Shown here one piece after another: positions 1 through 13,123 of a stretch of 38,900 nt of DNA; positions within the stretch are counted from its first letter, which is position 1; every line of letters starts with the position of its first letter. The notes below the pieces were generated by a model that was given only the letters and a program-made list of their open reading frames with translations, was not told the DNA's origin and searched no databases. The DNA lies in assembly GCA_011522725.1 (NCBI GenBank), contig WTIL01000013.1:1-38900 (forward strand), in the 5' to 3' direction. The translations under genes were made by a program, and so were the position numbers. The DNA comes from Rhodospirillaceae bacterium (GTDB taxonomy: Bacteria; Pseudomonadota; Alphaproteobacteria; Puniceispirillales; Puniceispirillaceae).

Positions 1-10
1 GCGCTCGATG

Positions 11-424
11 TCAGGGGCGCTCGATCTCGTCCGGGGCCAGGCTCTGATAGACATTGAGAAGCAGCCAGCGCTCCTCGTTCATCTTGTTGGCGTCGGCAAG
101 CCGGATGGTCAGGTTGCGGACAAGCGCGCGCAACACCGGGTCGGCCTCGCCGAGCTTGCGCCGCATGGTGGTGGAATCAATGACGTCGATCACCGCGTTG
201 GTGGCCGTGACCGCCCGCGCGGTGCGTTCACGCTCGCCAAGGATCGAGGCCATCTCGCCGAACAGCTCGCCGGCCTTCAGCGTCGCCAGCACCAGCCCCT
301 CGCGCGAGACGATTTCCACAGAGCCGGAGTGGATCAGGTAGAGATCGTCACTTTTCTCGCCGAAATCGAAAATCACCTCGCCAGCCTTGAACGGCTTGCG
401 GACCATATTCATGACAAGCTTCAT
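11..424 (-). CDS. Cyclic nucleotide-binding domain (Crp/Fnr-type cNMP) protein without an evident HTH
   Basis: ORF 11..481 (-); cNMP-fold sequence FKAGEVIFDFGEKSDDLYLIHSGSVEI...LKAGELFGEMASILGERERTARAVT. Start is ambiguous: GTG at 481 or ATG at 424 (MKLVMNMVRKPF). Confidence 0.8.
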   Translation of the reverse strand: MKLVMNMVRKPFKAGEVIFDFGEKSDDLYLIHSGSVEIVSREGLVLATLKAGELFGEMASILGERERTARAVTATNAVIDVIDSTTMRRKLGEADPVLRALVRNLTIRLADANKMNEERWLLLNVYQSLAPDEIERP

Positions 425-633
425 AACCACACCCCGTTGTTCAAACCGGCGTCCTGAACGCGTGTCGGACGTCGTCGCCACATTGTTCCCGTATCTGGCC
501 TGTCATGTAAAGCACAGCGTGAGCCCGGAACCTCATGCCCTTCGCCACCTCGACAAGCCGGAGCCGGCATGCCAGCATCGCATCATGCTTTCGGGCATCG
601 ACCTTTTCACATGACAGTACGGGCCATCGCATC

Positions 634-2079
634 ATGACCACACAGCCACCCGATTGGCCGGATTTCACCGGGCCGGAACTGTGCCGCCTGCAGGCACATG
701 AACTTGTCGCGCTTCTGAAGAAAGGCGAGGTCAGCCCGCGCGACTGCCTCGACGCTGCCTTTGCGCGAATCGAGGCCGTGGAGCCCGCCATCAACGCGAT
801 GCCGACAACCTGTCCGGAACGCGCCTATGCGGCGGCGGACAATCTTGACGGCGATGCCGACCAACCGGGCTGGCTGGCCGGACTGCCGCTCGGCATCAAG
901 GACCTGAACCCGGTCGCCGGTGTTCGCACGACCTTCGGCACCAGGGCCTTTGCCGATTTTGTGCCGGACAAGAGCGATCCGCTGGTGGCCCGCATCGAGG
1001 CGCGCGGCGGCATTGTCGCCGGCAAGACAAACACTCCGGAAATGGGCGCCGGCGCCAACACCTTCAACGCGGTGTTCGGCGCGACGCTGAACCCGTGGGA
1101 CACGGTGCTGAATCCGGGCGGATCGTCCGGCGGCGCGGCGGCGGGGCTTGCCACAGGCGAGGTGTGGCTGAGCCACGGGTCCGATCATGGCGGCAGCCTG
1201 CGAACACCGGCGGCCTATTGCGGCATCGTCGGCATGCGGCCCAGCCCGGGACGCGCCGCCAGCGCCAGCCCGGCAGGCTTCATGACCGAAGGAACGCAAG
1301 GCCCGATGGCCCGCTCGGTGCGGGACTGCGCCCTGTTCCTCGATTGCATGGCGGGCCACACACCCTCGATCCCGATCTCGTTCCCGGGGCCGGAAGGTGG
1401 CAGCTTCCAGGATGCGGTGATCGCCGCCACGCCAAAGATCAGGGTCGGCTTCTCGGCCGACTTCAACGGCATGGCGCAGGTCGATGCCGAGGTTCTGGAC
1501 CATCTGAAGATGGTGCTGGGGCTGGTCGAGGGTGCCGGCGCCACTGTCGAGGAAGCCTGCCCGGACCTTGCCAATCTGGAACGCACCTATTTCACGCTTC
1601 GCGGCATGGATATGGCGATCACCGCGCGCAACATGCCGGAAGAGGTGAAGCGGCATTTCAAGCAGACGCTGATCGACAATATGGCGTTCGGCAGGTCGAT
1701 GAGTGTCGACGATGTCGCCGACGCCCATCTGAACCGCACGGTGATCTTCAACAATATGGTCGAATTCTTCGCCAGCCACGATGTGCTGGCCTGCCCGGTT
1801 GTCGGCTGCATGCCGCATCCGCAGACCGAGGAATGGGTCAAGGTTGTCGGCGGCAAGGAACTGACAGGCTATATGGACTGGCTGCGTTTTGCCTTCCTCG
1901 CGACGACGGCAGGCCTTCCCTCGATTTCGGTGCCGGTCGGACCGGGGCCGCGCGGCCTTCCCATCGGCATCCAGCTGATCGGCAAGCCCCGCGGCGAGGC
2001 GGCCCTGCTGGCGGCAGCGCAGGTGTTCGAGACCGCCACCGGCGGCCCGAAAATGCCGATTGACCCGGTTGCCGCCTAG
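634..2079 (+). CDS. Amidase (amidase signature family)
   Basis: GIKDLNPVAGVRTTFGTRAF, NPGGSSGGAAAGLATGEVWLSHGSDHGGSLRTPAAYCGIVGMRPS amidase signature; ORF extends to 535 but the ATG at 634 (MTTQPPDWPDF) is more plausible. Confidence 0.9.
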   Translation: MTTQPPDWPDFTGPELCRLQAHELVALLKKGEVSPRDCLDAAFARIEAVEPAINAMPTTCPERAYAAADNLDGDADQPGWLAGLPLGIKDLNPVAGVRTTFGTRAFADFVPDKSDPLVARIEARGGIVAGKTNTPEMGAGANTFNAVFGATLNPWDTVLNPGGSSGGAAAGLATGEVWLSHGSDHGGSLRTPAAYCGIVGMRPSPGRAASASPAGFMTEGTQGPMARSVRDCALFLDCMAGHTPSIPISFPGPEGGSFQDAVIAATPKIRVGFSADFNGMAQVDAEVLDHLKMVLGLVEGAGATVEEACPDLANLERTYFTLRGMDMAITARNMPEEVKRHFKQTLIDNMAFGRSMSVDDVADAHLNRTVIFNNMVEFFASHDVLACPVVGCMPHPQTEEWVKVVGGKELTGYMDWLRFAFLATTAGLPSISVPVGPGPRGLPIGIQLIGKPRGEAALLAAAQVFETATGGPKMPIDPVAA

Positions 2080-2999
2080 CCGCGGCGCGGCAGCCTGATC
2101 CGCCCGTCGGTGACCAGCAGGCCGGCGATGATCAGCGCCAGCCCGACCAGATGGCGCGGCAGCACGGTCTCGTCGAGAACGAGAATGCCCATGATGATGG
2201 CGCCGGGCGGTATCAGCATCGTCACCAGCGAGGCGTTCGTGGCACCGGCCGTCGACAGCACCCGGAAATACAGCGCATAGGCAAAGGCCGTCGACAGGCT
2301 GGCGATGGCCAGCACCGCCATGATGGCGGCAGGACCCGGCATCGGCAGGGACCAGGGCCGGTCGATCAGCAACCAGGCCGGCAGCAGGATCATGCTGGCC
2401 ATCGTCACCTGGCCGGTGGCCGTCATCATCGGTGACACGCCAAGGCTGCGGAACCGCCTGCCGAACACCACCGCGACGGCATAGCATATGGTGGCACCAA
2501 GCAGCGCGCATTGCGCCGCCAGCGTGATGCCGGATCCGGCCCTGATCTCGGCACCCAGCATCACCGCCACACCGGCGAACCCGACCAGAATTCCGGCGAT
2601 CCTGCCAGGCGTCATCTTCTCGTCCCTTGTCAGCAGATGCGCCATGATCACTGTGAAGATCGGGGTCATGGCATTCAGGATCGAGGCCTGACCGGAGGAG
2701 ATATGCCCCTGGCCCCAGACAATCAGGCTGAAGGGCAGCACATTGTTGAGGAACCCCATGACAAGGAAGGCCCGCCAGACAGCCGGATCACGCGGCAGGC
2801 TTTCGCCGCGCCATCGCAGGACCAGCAGCAGAATCATCGCGGCAATCGCAACGCGGCCGACAACAATGGTGAAAACAGGAAGTTCACGGACAGCGATGCC
2901 GTTGAACAGGAACGAGCCGGCCCAGACAAGCGACAATGTCAGCAGCAGGATCCACTCCACCGGCCGCATCTGCCGATTGATGGGCGCGGTTGCCGTCAT
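2076..2999 (-). CDS. DMT-superfamily transporter (EamA family)
   Basis: About 10 hydrophobic segments, two EamA-like repeats; 307 aa. Confidence 0.85.
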   Translation of the reverse strand: MTATAPINRQMRPVEWILLLTLSLVWAGSFLFNGIAVRELPVFTIVVGRVAIAAMILLLVLRWRGESLPRDPAVWRAFLVMGFLNNVLPFSLIVWGQGHISSGQASILNAMTPIFTVIMAHLLTRDEKMTPGRIAGILVGFAGVAVMLGAEIRAGSGITLAAQCALLGATICYAVAVVFGRRFRSLGVSPMMTATGQVTMASMILLPAWLLIDRPWSLPMPGPAAIMAVLAIASLSTAFAYALYFRVLSTAGATNASLVTMLIPPGAIIMGILVLDETVLPRHLVGLALIIAGLLVTDGRIRLPRRG

Positions 3000-3727
3000 C
3001 CGGCCTGTGGCAGGCGGCCACGGATATCCGCAAGGCCGGCGCGCTGCTGCCCTTCCTCATCGAAGTTGGCCGGGTCGAGCCATTGTTCGAATGCGGCGCG
3101 CGCAGCCGGCCATTCCCCGTCGAGGATCGAGAACCAGGCCGTGTCGCGATTGCGCCCTTTCGAGACCGTGGCCTGACGGAACACCCCTTCAAAGGTGAAG
3201 CCGAGCCGGGCCGCCGCACGTTTCGAGCGCTCGTTCAGATTGTTGCATTTCCATTCATACCGGCGATAGCCCCAGTCATCGAACGCCTGCCGCATCATCA
3301 GGAACATCACCTCGGTGGCCGCCGGGCTACGTTGCAGCGCCGGCGCATAATTGATGTGGCCAACCTCGATCACGCCGGCGTGCGGGTCGATCCTGAGATA
3401 GCTTGCCATCCCGACCGCCCGGCCGGATGCAATGTCGAAGATCGTGTAGAACAGCGGGTCGCTGCCAAGGCAGGTGCCCTCGAGGAAGGCTTCGAAATCA
3501 ACGAGAGTCTCGAACGGCCCATAAGGAAGATAGTCCCAGTTCACCGCGCCACCATCGGCATGGTAGGCCTCGTGAAGCTGCCGGGCATGCGCCGGGACAA
3601 GCGGCTCGATCCGGCAATAGCGCCCGTCGATGGCGCGCGGATCGGGCGGAGTCGCGCCGCGCCAGCCCGGCACCGGCCAGCCGAGGGCGGCATCCTGGGC
3701 GGCGGTGGTCGCGGTGTTGTCTGTCAT
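2996..3727 (-). CDS. GNAT-family N-acetyltransferase (RimJ/RimL-like)
   Basis: GRYCRIEPLVPAHARQLHEAY...GMASYLRIDPHAGVIEVGHINYAPALQRSPAATEVMFLMMRQAFDDWGYRRYEWKCNNLNERSKRAAARLGFTFEGVFRQA; likely start ATG at 3727 inside the longer ORF. Confidence 0.88.
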   Translation of the reverse strand: MTDNTATTAAQDAALGWPVPGWRGATPPDPRAIDGRYCRIEPLVPAHARQLHEAYHADGGAVNWDYLPYGPFETLVDFEAFLEGTCLGSDPLFYTIFDIASGRAVGMASYLRIDPHAGVIEVGHINYAPALQRSPAATEVMFLMMRQAFDDWGYRRYEWKCNNLNERSKRAAARLGFTFEGVFRQATVSKGRNRDTAWFSILDGEWPAARAAFEQWLDPANFDEEGQQRAGLADIRGRLPQAG

Positions 3728-3734
3728 GGAAGGC

Positions 3735-4739
3735 CTAGCAGTATTTTTCGGGACCGACCCACTGGGCCTGTGAATAGCGGTCGCCATGCGCCCAGCCAAG
3801 CGGCAGGGCCTCTTCGATGGCAGCAATCGCCGCCGCATCCAGATCGAGCCTCGCGCCGGCGCAATGTTCGCGCAGATGGTCGGGCGAACGCGTCCCCGGG
3901 ATGGGAACGATATGGTCGGCACGATGCACAAGCCATGCGATCGACAGCGCCGCGGCGCTTGTTCCCATATCGGCAGCCAGTTCGCGGAATTTCCGCGTCG
4001 CCTCGATATTGGCTGTCAGGTTCGGTTCCTGAAAGCGTGGATTGATCTTCAGGAATGGCAGTGTTTCCGCCTTTTCCGGTGAACATGGCCGGTCGGTCAG
4101 CAGGGACCTTCCGACAGGGGAAAAGGCAACAAGGGCCGTGCCGAGTTCGGCCGTCGACTGGACAAGGCCAAGCTCGGGAAACCGGACGGCAAGCGAATAT
4201 TCGGACTGTACGGCGGCCACATGATGAATGGCATTTGCCCGGCGAAGCGAGGTCGGCGCGATCTCGGAATAGCCGAAGCTGCGGATTTTGCCTTTCTTGA
4301 TCAGCCCGACGAGCGTTTCGGTCACCTCTTCGATCGGAATCGAGGGGTCGCGCCGGTGCACATAGAACAGGTCGACATGGTCGACACCGAGCCTGGCGAG
4401 CGAGCCGTCCAGTTCCGATTCGAGATGCTCGGCGCTGTTATTGAAGGTTCTGGCGCCCGTTTCCGGATCCTTGGTGATGGCGGCCTTGGTCGCGATGCTG
4501 AACAGTTCGTTCCTTGACTTGCCCTGCCTGGCAAGGAAGGTGCCGATCACACTCTCGGATGTGTGGGGGCCATAGGCATTGGCCGTGTCGATATGGGTGA
4601 CGCCTTCATCCAGGGCAGTGGACAGGATGGCGTGCGACTGTGCCTCGTCGGTGGCGCCGTAGAAATTGCTGAAGGACATGGCGCCAATCCCGATGGCCGA
4701 GATCATGGGACCGTTCTTGCCAAGCTGACGTTGTTTCAT
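3735..4739 (-). CDS. Aldo/keto reductase
   Basis: MKQRQLGKNGPMISAIGIGAMSFSNFYG...HIDTANAYGPHTSESVIGTFL...LARLGVDHVDLFYVHRRDP; AKR fold motifs. Confidence 0.92.
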   Translation of the reverse strand: MKQRQLGKNGPMISAIGIGAMSFSNFYGATDEAQSHAILSTALDEGVTHIDTANAYGPHTSESVIGTFLARQGKSRNELFSIATKAAITKDPETGARTFNNSAEHLESELDGSLARLGVDHVDLFYVHRRDPSIPIEEVTETLVGLIKKGKIRSFGYSEIAPTSLRRANAIHHVAAVQSEYSLAVRFPELGLVQSTAELGTALVAFSPVGRSLLTDRPCSPEKAETLPFLKINPRFQEPNLTANIEATRKFRELAADMGTSAAALSIAWLVHRADHIVPIPGTRSPDHLREHCAGARLDLDAAAIAAIEEALPLGWAHGDRYSQAQWVGPEKYC

Positions 4740-4823
4740 GTCACCTGCTCACATTGCAATGCTGGCGAACAGGATCGGACGAGAGCCAACCCTGAACACA
4801 CAGAAATACCGATGTACCGAAGG

Positions 4824-5201
4824 CTATTCGAAGTCGCCACGGCAAATGAAATGGGCCGTCGCCACATTGCCGTCGAGCACCAGCGTCTCGACAACCGCCA
4901 CTTCATAGCCCTCGGACACGCAATCCGCCTTGGCCTGGCGGCGCACCTCGATCGGTGGTGACAGGAATGCCGAAAATTCGGTGTCCCATTCATAGACGAG
5001 AAGCGGCGCCTCGACGACCACCTCGGAGGCGACGGCCTCCTCGGCTTCGGGGGCTGCTGCCTCTGCCTGCTCCGCATCCGCGGCACCGGTTTCCGCCGGG
5101 CTCAGATACTGCTTGATGGACGTGCATCCGCCCAGCAGCAGGCCCGCCGAGATCATCAGGGCCGGACAAATCTTGTTCATCGACATAAAAAATCCCCGCA
5201 T
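4824..5201 (-). CDS. Small putative lipoprotein
   Basis: N-terminal signal with lipobox LLLGGC (MSMNKICPALMISAGLLLGGCTS) followed by an Ala/Glu-rich linker. Confidence 0.65.
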   Translation of the reverse strand: MRGFFMSMNKICPALMISAGLLLGGCTSIKQYLSPAETGAADAEQAEAAAPEAEEAVASEVVVEAPLLVYEWDTEFSAFLSPPIEVRRQAKADCVSEGYEVAVVETLVLDGNVATAHFICRGDFE

Positions 5202-5317
5202 GTTTCGTTGCCACGCGCTTGCGTGGCGCGGCGTAATACTATGAGCAATGAAGGAGGCAGGTAAAGACGCAATCCGGCAAATCTGCCGGCGGGGAAATTT
5301 CAGGCGAAATCAGGGGC

Positions 5318-5339
5318 TGGATCAGGGTTGGATCAGGGT
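5318..5339. repeat. Perfect 11-bp tandem duplication TGGATCAGGGT x2
   Basis: tggatcagggt|tggatcagggt, followed by a degenerate cggggatca, just downstream of the minus-strand EamA gene. Confidence 0.8.
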
Positions 5340-5345
5340 CGGGGA

Positions 5346-6251
5346 TCAAGTGACTAGCAGTGCCGTGCAGACAACCACGAGGCAGGCGCCGGCCCAGGCG
5401 CCGGGCGCCGGCATCATCCGCGTCTTGATCCAGATGAAGGGCAGGATCAGCACCGGCGTGGTCGATGCAAGGATGGTCACGGTGGCTACATTTCCGATTT
5501 CCAGCGCCGCCAGCAGGAAGGCCGCGCCGACGCCAAGGCCAAACAGGCCGTTCAGGGCGATCAGCAGCAGAAGGCTCCGGTCCGGGATCAGCGGCTTGTC
5601 ACGCCGGCGCTTGTCAAACGGCCATGTCATCCAGAAGACAACGGCCCCGACAACCGCCCGCGCCAGCGTCGCCGCGACAGGATCGACACCGGCGGCCATT
5701 GCCGGCCGTATAAAGATCACACCAAGAGCCTGGCAGACGGCAGCGGACAGCCCGAGCATCACACCGATCCACAGCGGCGGGGTCACGGCTTCCCATTGAT
5801 GCATGAGATCCCGCCGTTTCCCGTAGATCACCGCAAGCACAACACCGCAAAAGCCGAAGAGGATGGCCAGAAAGGTCTGGCCACCGAGCGATTCGCCGAG
5901 GAACACCCACCCGAACACCGCCGCGAACAGGGCGTTGGTGGCAAACAGCACATTGGTCCGGCGCGGCCCGACTCTTCGCATGGCCGCAAAGAGCAAAAAG
6001 TCGCCAAGGACGATCCCGGTCAGCGAAGACAGGATGATATAGGGCCAGAATTCGCCGCCGATTGCCATCGGGCGGCCTGTGGCCAGCAACATGCCGGCCA
6101 TGATGATCACAGCTGCGATCATCCGCAGCCGGTTGAAATGAAGCGAGCCGAGTTCTGTGGCCGGACGGTGCGAGAACAGGGCCGCCATGGTCCAGCTGAG
6201 GGCAGCCGCGAGCGCAAGCAGGGCCGCTGGGTTCAATCCGCCAAATGTCAT
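5346..6251 (-). CDS. DMT-superfamily transporter (EamA family)
   Basis: 301 aa polytopic protein with two EamA-like repeats (SWTMAALFSHRPATELGSLHFNRLRM...). Confidence 0.85.
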   Translation of the reverse strand: MTFGGLNPAALLALAAALSWTMAALFSHRPATELGSLHFNRLRMIAAVIIMAGMLLATGRPMAIGGEFWPYIILSSLTGIVLGDFLLFAAMRRVGPRRTNVLFATNALFAAVFGWVFLGESLGGQTFLAILFGFCGVVLAVIYGKRRDLMHQWEAVTPPLWIGVMLGLSAAVCQALGVIFIRPAMAAGVDPVAATLARAVVGAVVFWMTWPFDKRRRDKPLIPDRSLLLLIALNGLFGLGVGAAFLLAALEIGNVATVTILASTTPVLILPFIWIKTRMMPAPGAWAGACLVVVCTALLVT

Positions 6252-6313
6252 GAAGGTCGCGACCGCCTGCTAGATAGTGATGGCGGTGTCGCCTGCTTGT
6301 CCCTGACGGTCGT

Positions 6314-6844
6314 TCAGGCGCGTGGCGCGTGCTTGCTGAGGATCCGCTGCAGGGTCCGGCGGTGCATGCGAAGCCGGCGCGCCGTTTCCGATACATTGCG
6401 CCCGCACTGTTCATAGACGCGCTGGATATGCTCCCAGCGGACGCGGTCTGCGCTCATCGGGTCCTGTGGCGGTGCCGGCATGCCCTCGCCGGAGTGCCGC
6501 AACGCCGCGGCGATGCTGTCCGGGTCGGCAGGTTTCGGCAGGTAATCCAGCGCCCCTGCCTTCACAGCGGCAACCGCCGTGGCGATATTGCCAAAGCCGG
6601 TCAGCATGACAATCTTGCATTCGGCACGTTTGGCGCGGAGCTCGGATACGAGGCTGAGGCCGCTTCCGTCCTCGAGCTTCATGTCGAGGATGGCATAGGC
6701 CGGTGCCGACTTGCGAACGCAATCTATGCCTTCGGAGACGGAACCTGCGTCCGTCACCTCGAAGCCGCGCGTTTCCATCGCGCGCCTGAGCCGGGTACGC
6801 AGCGGCGCGTCATCGTCCAGTATAAGTAATGAGTTGTCATTCAA
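6314..6844 (-). CDS. regA: Response regulator, RegA/PrrA/ActR family (receiver + Fis-type HTH)
   Basis: LLILDDDAPLRTRLRRAME receiver start, DMKLEDGSG phospho-Asp region, and C-terminal RVRWEHIQRVYEQCGRNVSETARRLRMHRRTLQRILSKHAP typical of RegA/ActR. Confidence 0.93.
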   Translation of the reverse strand: MNDNSLLILDDDAPLRTRLRRAMETRGFEVTDAGSVSEGIDCVRKSAPAYAILDMKLEDGSGLSLVSELRAKRAECKIVMLTGFGNIATAVAAVKAGALDYLPKPADPDSIAAALRHSGEGMPAPPQDPMSADRVRWEHIQRVYEQCGRNVSETARRLRMHRRTLQRILSKHAPRA

Positions 6845-6867
6845 AACAAACTCTCCTCGCGCGGGAT

Positions 6868-8208
6868 TCAGCGGTTTTCCAGCGCATTTCGCGAAAGCTG
6901 GATCGTGACTTCGCCGCCTCCAGCCTTGCTGTTCCCATATAATATTGAGCCGCCAAGGGCCTCAATCAAGGTGCTGGCGATAAAAATCCCCAAACCGCGA
7001 TGTGATCCCTTGTTTGCACGCGAGCTGTTCCACGGGGCGCCTATGCGTGCGAGAACGCCTGATGAGAAGCCCGGCCCGTCATCATGGATGGAGATCAGCA
7101 CCTCTTCCAGCGAGCACCGAATCCGCACTGTGACACGTGATTTTGCGAAATCGCCGGCGTTACGGAGAAGGTCTTCGAGCGCGTGCAGCAGTTCCGGACC
7201 CGGGCGCACCAGCGGCATCGGCATGGCCGACCGCTCGTCGAGCGTGACAACAACTTCCTTGTCCAGATCACCTATACGATTGGCCACAATCTCGTCGATC
7301 ACCGTCGATAATGGCACCGGCGTCTGCAGGTCGACCGTCTCTGTGGACTGATAATCGTCCAGCTCCCCCAGAATGACGCGGCAACGCTCGGTCTCGGCGC
7401 GGAGCAGGCTGACATCGTCATAGATCGGGTCGTCCTTGTGAATGGCTCCGGACATCTCGTGCGCAATCACGGTGATGGTATTCAGCGGCGAGCCAAGCCG
7501 GTGCGCCGCCGCCGTGGCAAGGGCGCCGAGCGCCACAGCCTGCTGTTCCTTGGCAAGAACAAGCCTTGCCTCGGACAGCGCCTCGTCAAGCCGCCGCGCG
7601 CGTGACGCCACCCACCAGGCATAAATGCCGATGAATCCTGACGACAGCACCATCGCCATCCACAGCCCGAGCAGGTAGAGGTTGGCCTCGGTGCCGTCGA
7701 TATCCTCCAGCGGCAGCGGGTAATGGAACAGCGAGAGAAATGTCACGCAGCCGGCAACCAGCAGAATGAGGCCAATGGTCTCGCGCCGGCGCAGGATCGT
7801 CGCCGACACCACGACCGGCGACAGCAGCAGCACGGAAAACGGGTTAAGCAGCCCGCCGGTGAAAAAGAGCAGGGCCGACAGCTGGCAGACATCGAAGATC
7901 AGGGCGATGAAGCTCTGGTCACGCTCCTGGCGCATGATGAAGGTGCGCCGGGTCTGCCAGACATTCATCGCCACCGACAGGCCGATCACGAACAGCGCCG
8001 GGCCGATCGGAATCGGGATTTCAAGGACGATGAAGGTGAACAGCAGCGCCAGAAGCTGGCCGGTGAGCGCAAGCCAGCGGATGTTCAGGATCAGGCGCGC
8101 GTCGATCGCGCTTGGCGGGCTGCCGCGCCGCTCTCGCGGCTGCAGCATCGACCTGACGCCGGCGGCGCCGGCCATTAGTCGTCTGCCGGCTTTTGGCAGC
8201 GCCGCCAT
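6868..8208 (-). CDS. regB: Membrane sensor histidine kinase, RegB/PrrB/ActS family
   Basis: N-terminal TM region, GGLLNPF heptapeptide (quinone-associated in RegB), H-box LGALATAAAHRLGSPLNTI, ERCRVIL cysteine 40 residues after the H-box His, C-terminal ATPase motifs DDGPGF and RGLGIFIA; adjacent to regA. Confidence 0.92.
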   Translation of the reverse strand: MAALPKAGRRLMAGAAGVRSMLQPRERRGSPPSAIDARLILNIRWLALTGQLLALLFTFIVLEIPIPIGPALFVIGLSVAMNVWQTRRTFIMRQERDQSFIALIFDVCQLSALLFFTGGLLNPFSVLLLSPVVVSATILRRRETIGLILLVAGCVTFLSLFHYPLPLEDIDGTEANLYLLGLWMAMVLSSGFIGIYAWWVASRARRLDEALSEARLVLAKEQQAVALGALATAAAHRLGSPLNTITVIAHEMSGAIHKDDPIYDDVSLLRAETERCRVILGELDDYQSTETVDLQTPVPLSTVIDEIVANRIGDLDKEVVVTLDERSAMPMPLVRPGPELLHALEDLLRNAGDFAKSRVTVRIRCSLEEVLISIHDDGPGFSSGVLARIGAPWNSSRANKGSHRGLGIFIASTLIEALGGSILYGNSKAGGGEVTIQLSRNALENR

Positions 8209-8218
8209 CTAGACCGCT

Positions 8219-11841
<3,623 letters not shown>

Positions 11842-11842
11842 C

Positions 11843-12946
11843 TCACACGCGCATCGGCATCAGCACGAACAGCGTGGCCTCGTCACCGGGGGTGCGAACC
11901 AGGCTAGGCGCGCCCTGGTCGGCCAGCGCGAACTCGATGACGTCGCTGTCGACCTGCGATGCGATATCGAGCAGGTAGCGGGCATTGAAGCCGATTTCCA
12001 TCTCCGGCCCGTCATAGCTGACTTCCAGCGCCTCGTCGGCGCTCGACGCATCCGTGCTGCTTGCCGAGAGGCTGAGGCTTCCGGGCTGCAGCCGCATCTT
12101 CACCGACCGGGACTTTTCAGAGGAAATGGTCGAGACCCGGTCGACGGCAGCCGAGAAGCTGGCGGAATCGACCTGCATGATCCGGTCGTTGCCGCGCGGG
12201 ATGACGCGGGTGTAGTCGGGAAAGGTGCCGTCGATCAGCTTTGTCTTCAGGCGAACCGTGCCGAAGCTGAACTCGGCGCGGGTGTCGGACAGCGACATGC
12301 CGATTTCACCGTCGAAATCATCCAGCAGCTTGCGAAGCTCGGTCACGGCCTTGCGCGGGACGATCACCGACGGCATCGACGAAGCGCCGGCGGGAAGCCC
12401 CTGGCGGGTCAGCGCCAGACGGTGGCCGTCGGTCGCCACGGCGCACAGGTCGCCCTGCTCGGACTTGTGAATATAGATGCCGTTCAGATAATAGCGCGTC
12501 TCTTCGGTGGAGATGGCGAACCGCGTCGCATCAATCATGTCGCGCATGTCGGCGGCGGTGACGGCAAAGGCATCAGGCATGTCGCCGACACTGATCGTCG
12601 GGAAATCCTCGACCGGCAATGTCGGAAGACGGAAGTTCGAGCGTCCGGCGCTGATCATGGCGTGGCCGTCGGCGACCGCGATCTCGACCTCGGCGCCATC
12701 GGGGAGCTTGCGGACGATGTCGTACAGAAGATGCGCCGACACCGTCGTGGTACCGGCTGTGCCGACCGCGCATTCGACCTGCGTCGCGATATCCATGTCC
12801 ATGTCGGTGGCTGTCATCAGCAGCGCGCCGTCGGCGGCCTGCAGCACGACATTGGCCAGGATCGGAATGGTGTTGCGGCGTTCGACCACGGACTGGACCT
12901 GGCCGAGCGGCCGAAGGAGGCTGATCCGATCGATGGTGAGTTTCAT
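11843..12946 (-). CDS. dnaN: DNA polymerase III beta sliding clamp
   Basis: MKLTIDRISLLRPLGQVQSVVERRNTIPILANVVLQA...; C-terminal ATLFVLMPMRV; ORF extends upstream to 13024 but the ATG at 12946 is the canonical start. Confidence 0.98.
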   Translation of the reverse strand: MKLTIDRISLLRPLGQVQSVVERRNTIPILANVVLQAADGALLMTATDMDMDIATQVECAVGTAGTTTVSAHLLYDIVRKLPDGAEVEIAVADGHAMISAGRSNFRLPTLPVEDFPTISVGDMPDAFAVTAADMRDMIDATRFAISTEETRYYLNGIYIHKSEQGDLCAVATDGHRLALTRQGLPAGASSMPSVIVPRKAVTELRKLLDDFDGEIGMSLSDTRAEFSFGTVRLKTKLIDGTFPDYTRVIPRGNDRIMQVDSASFSAAVDRVSTISSEKSRSVKMRLQPGSLSLSASSTDASSADEALEVSYDGPEMEIGFNARYLLDIASQVDSDVIEFALADQGAPSLVRTPGDEATLFVLMPMRV

Positions 12947-13123
12947 GGGCTGTCTCTTCTCTGTTGACCGTCGGTCGGGCGCGTCAGGCGCCGGCGAACC
13001 CCGGTTAGCCACAAAATATAGCATGACTAATCGAAACAGGCATCAAAATATTGATCTCGCCACCTCTGTGGAGATGACCAGTGCGAATTCGTCAATTCAT
13101 TGAATTATATGAAATTTCCAGCG

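Noticed and set aside
607-2511. 634-aa minus-strand ORF spanning the amidase and part of the EamA gene
   Set aside because: Overlaps two well-supported genes and has an Arg/His/Ala-rich composition typical of an antisense frame.
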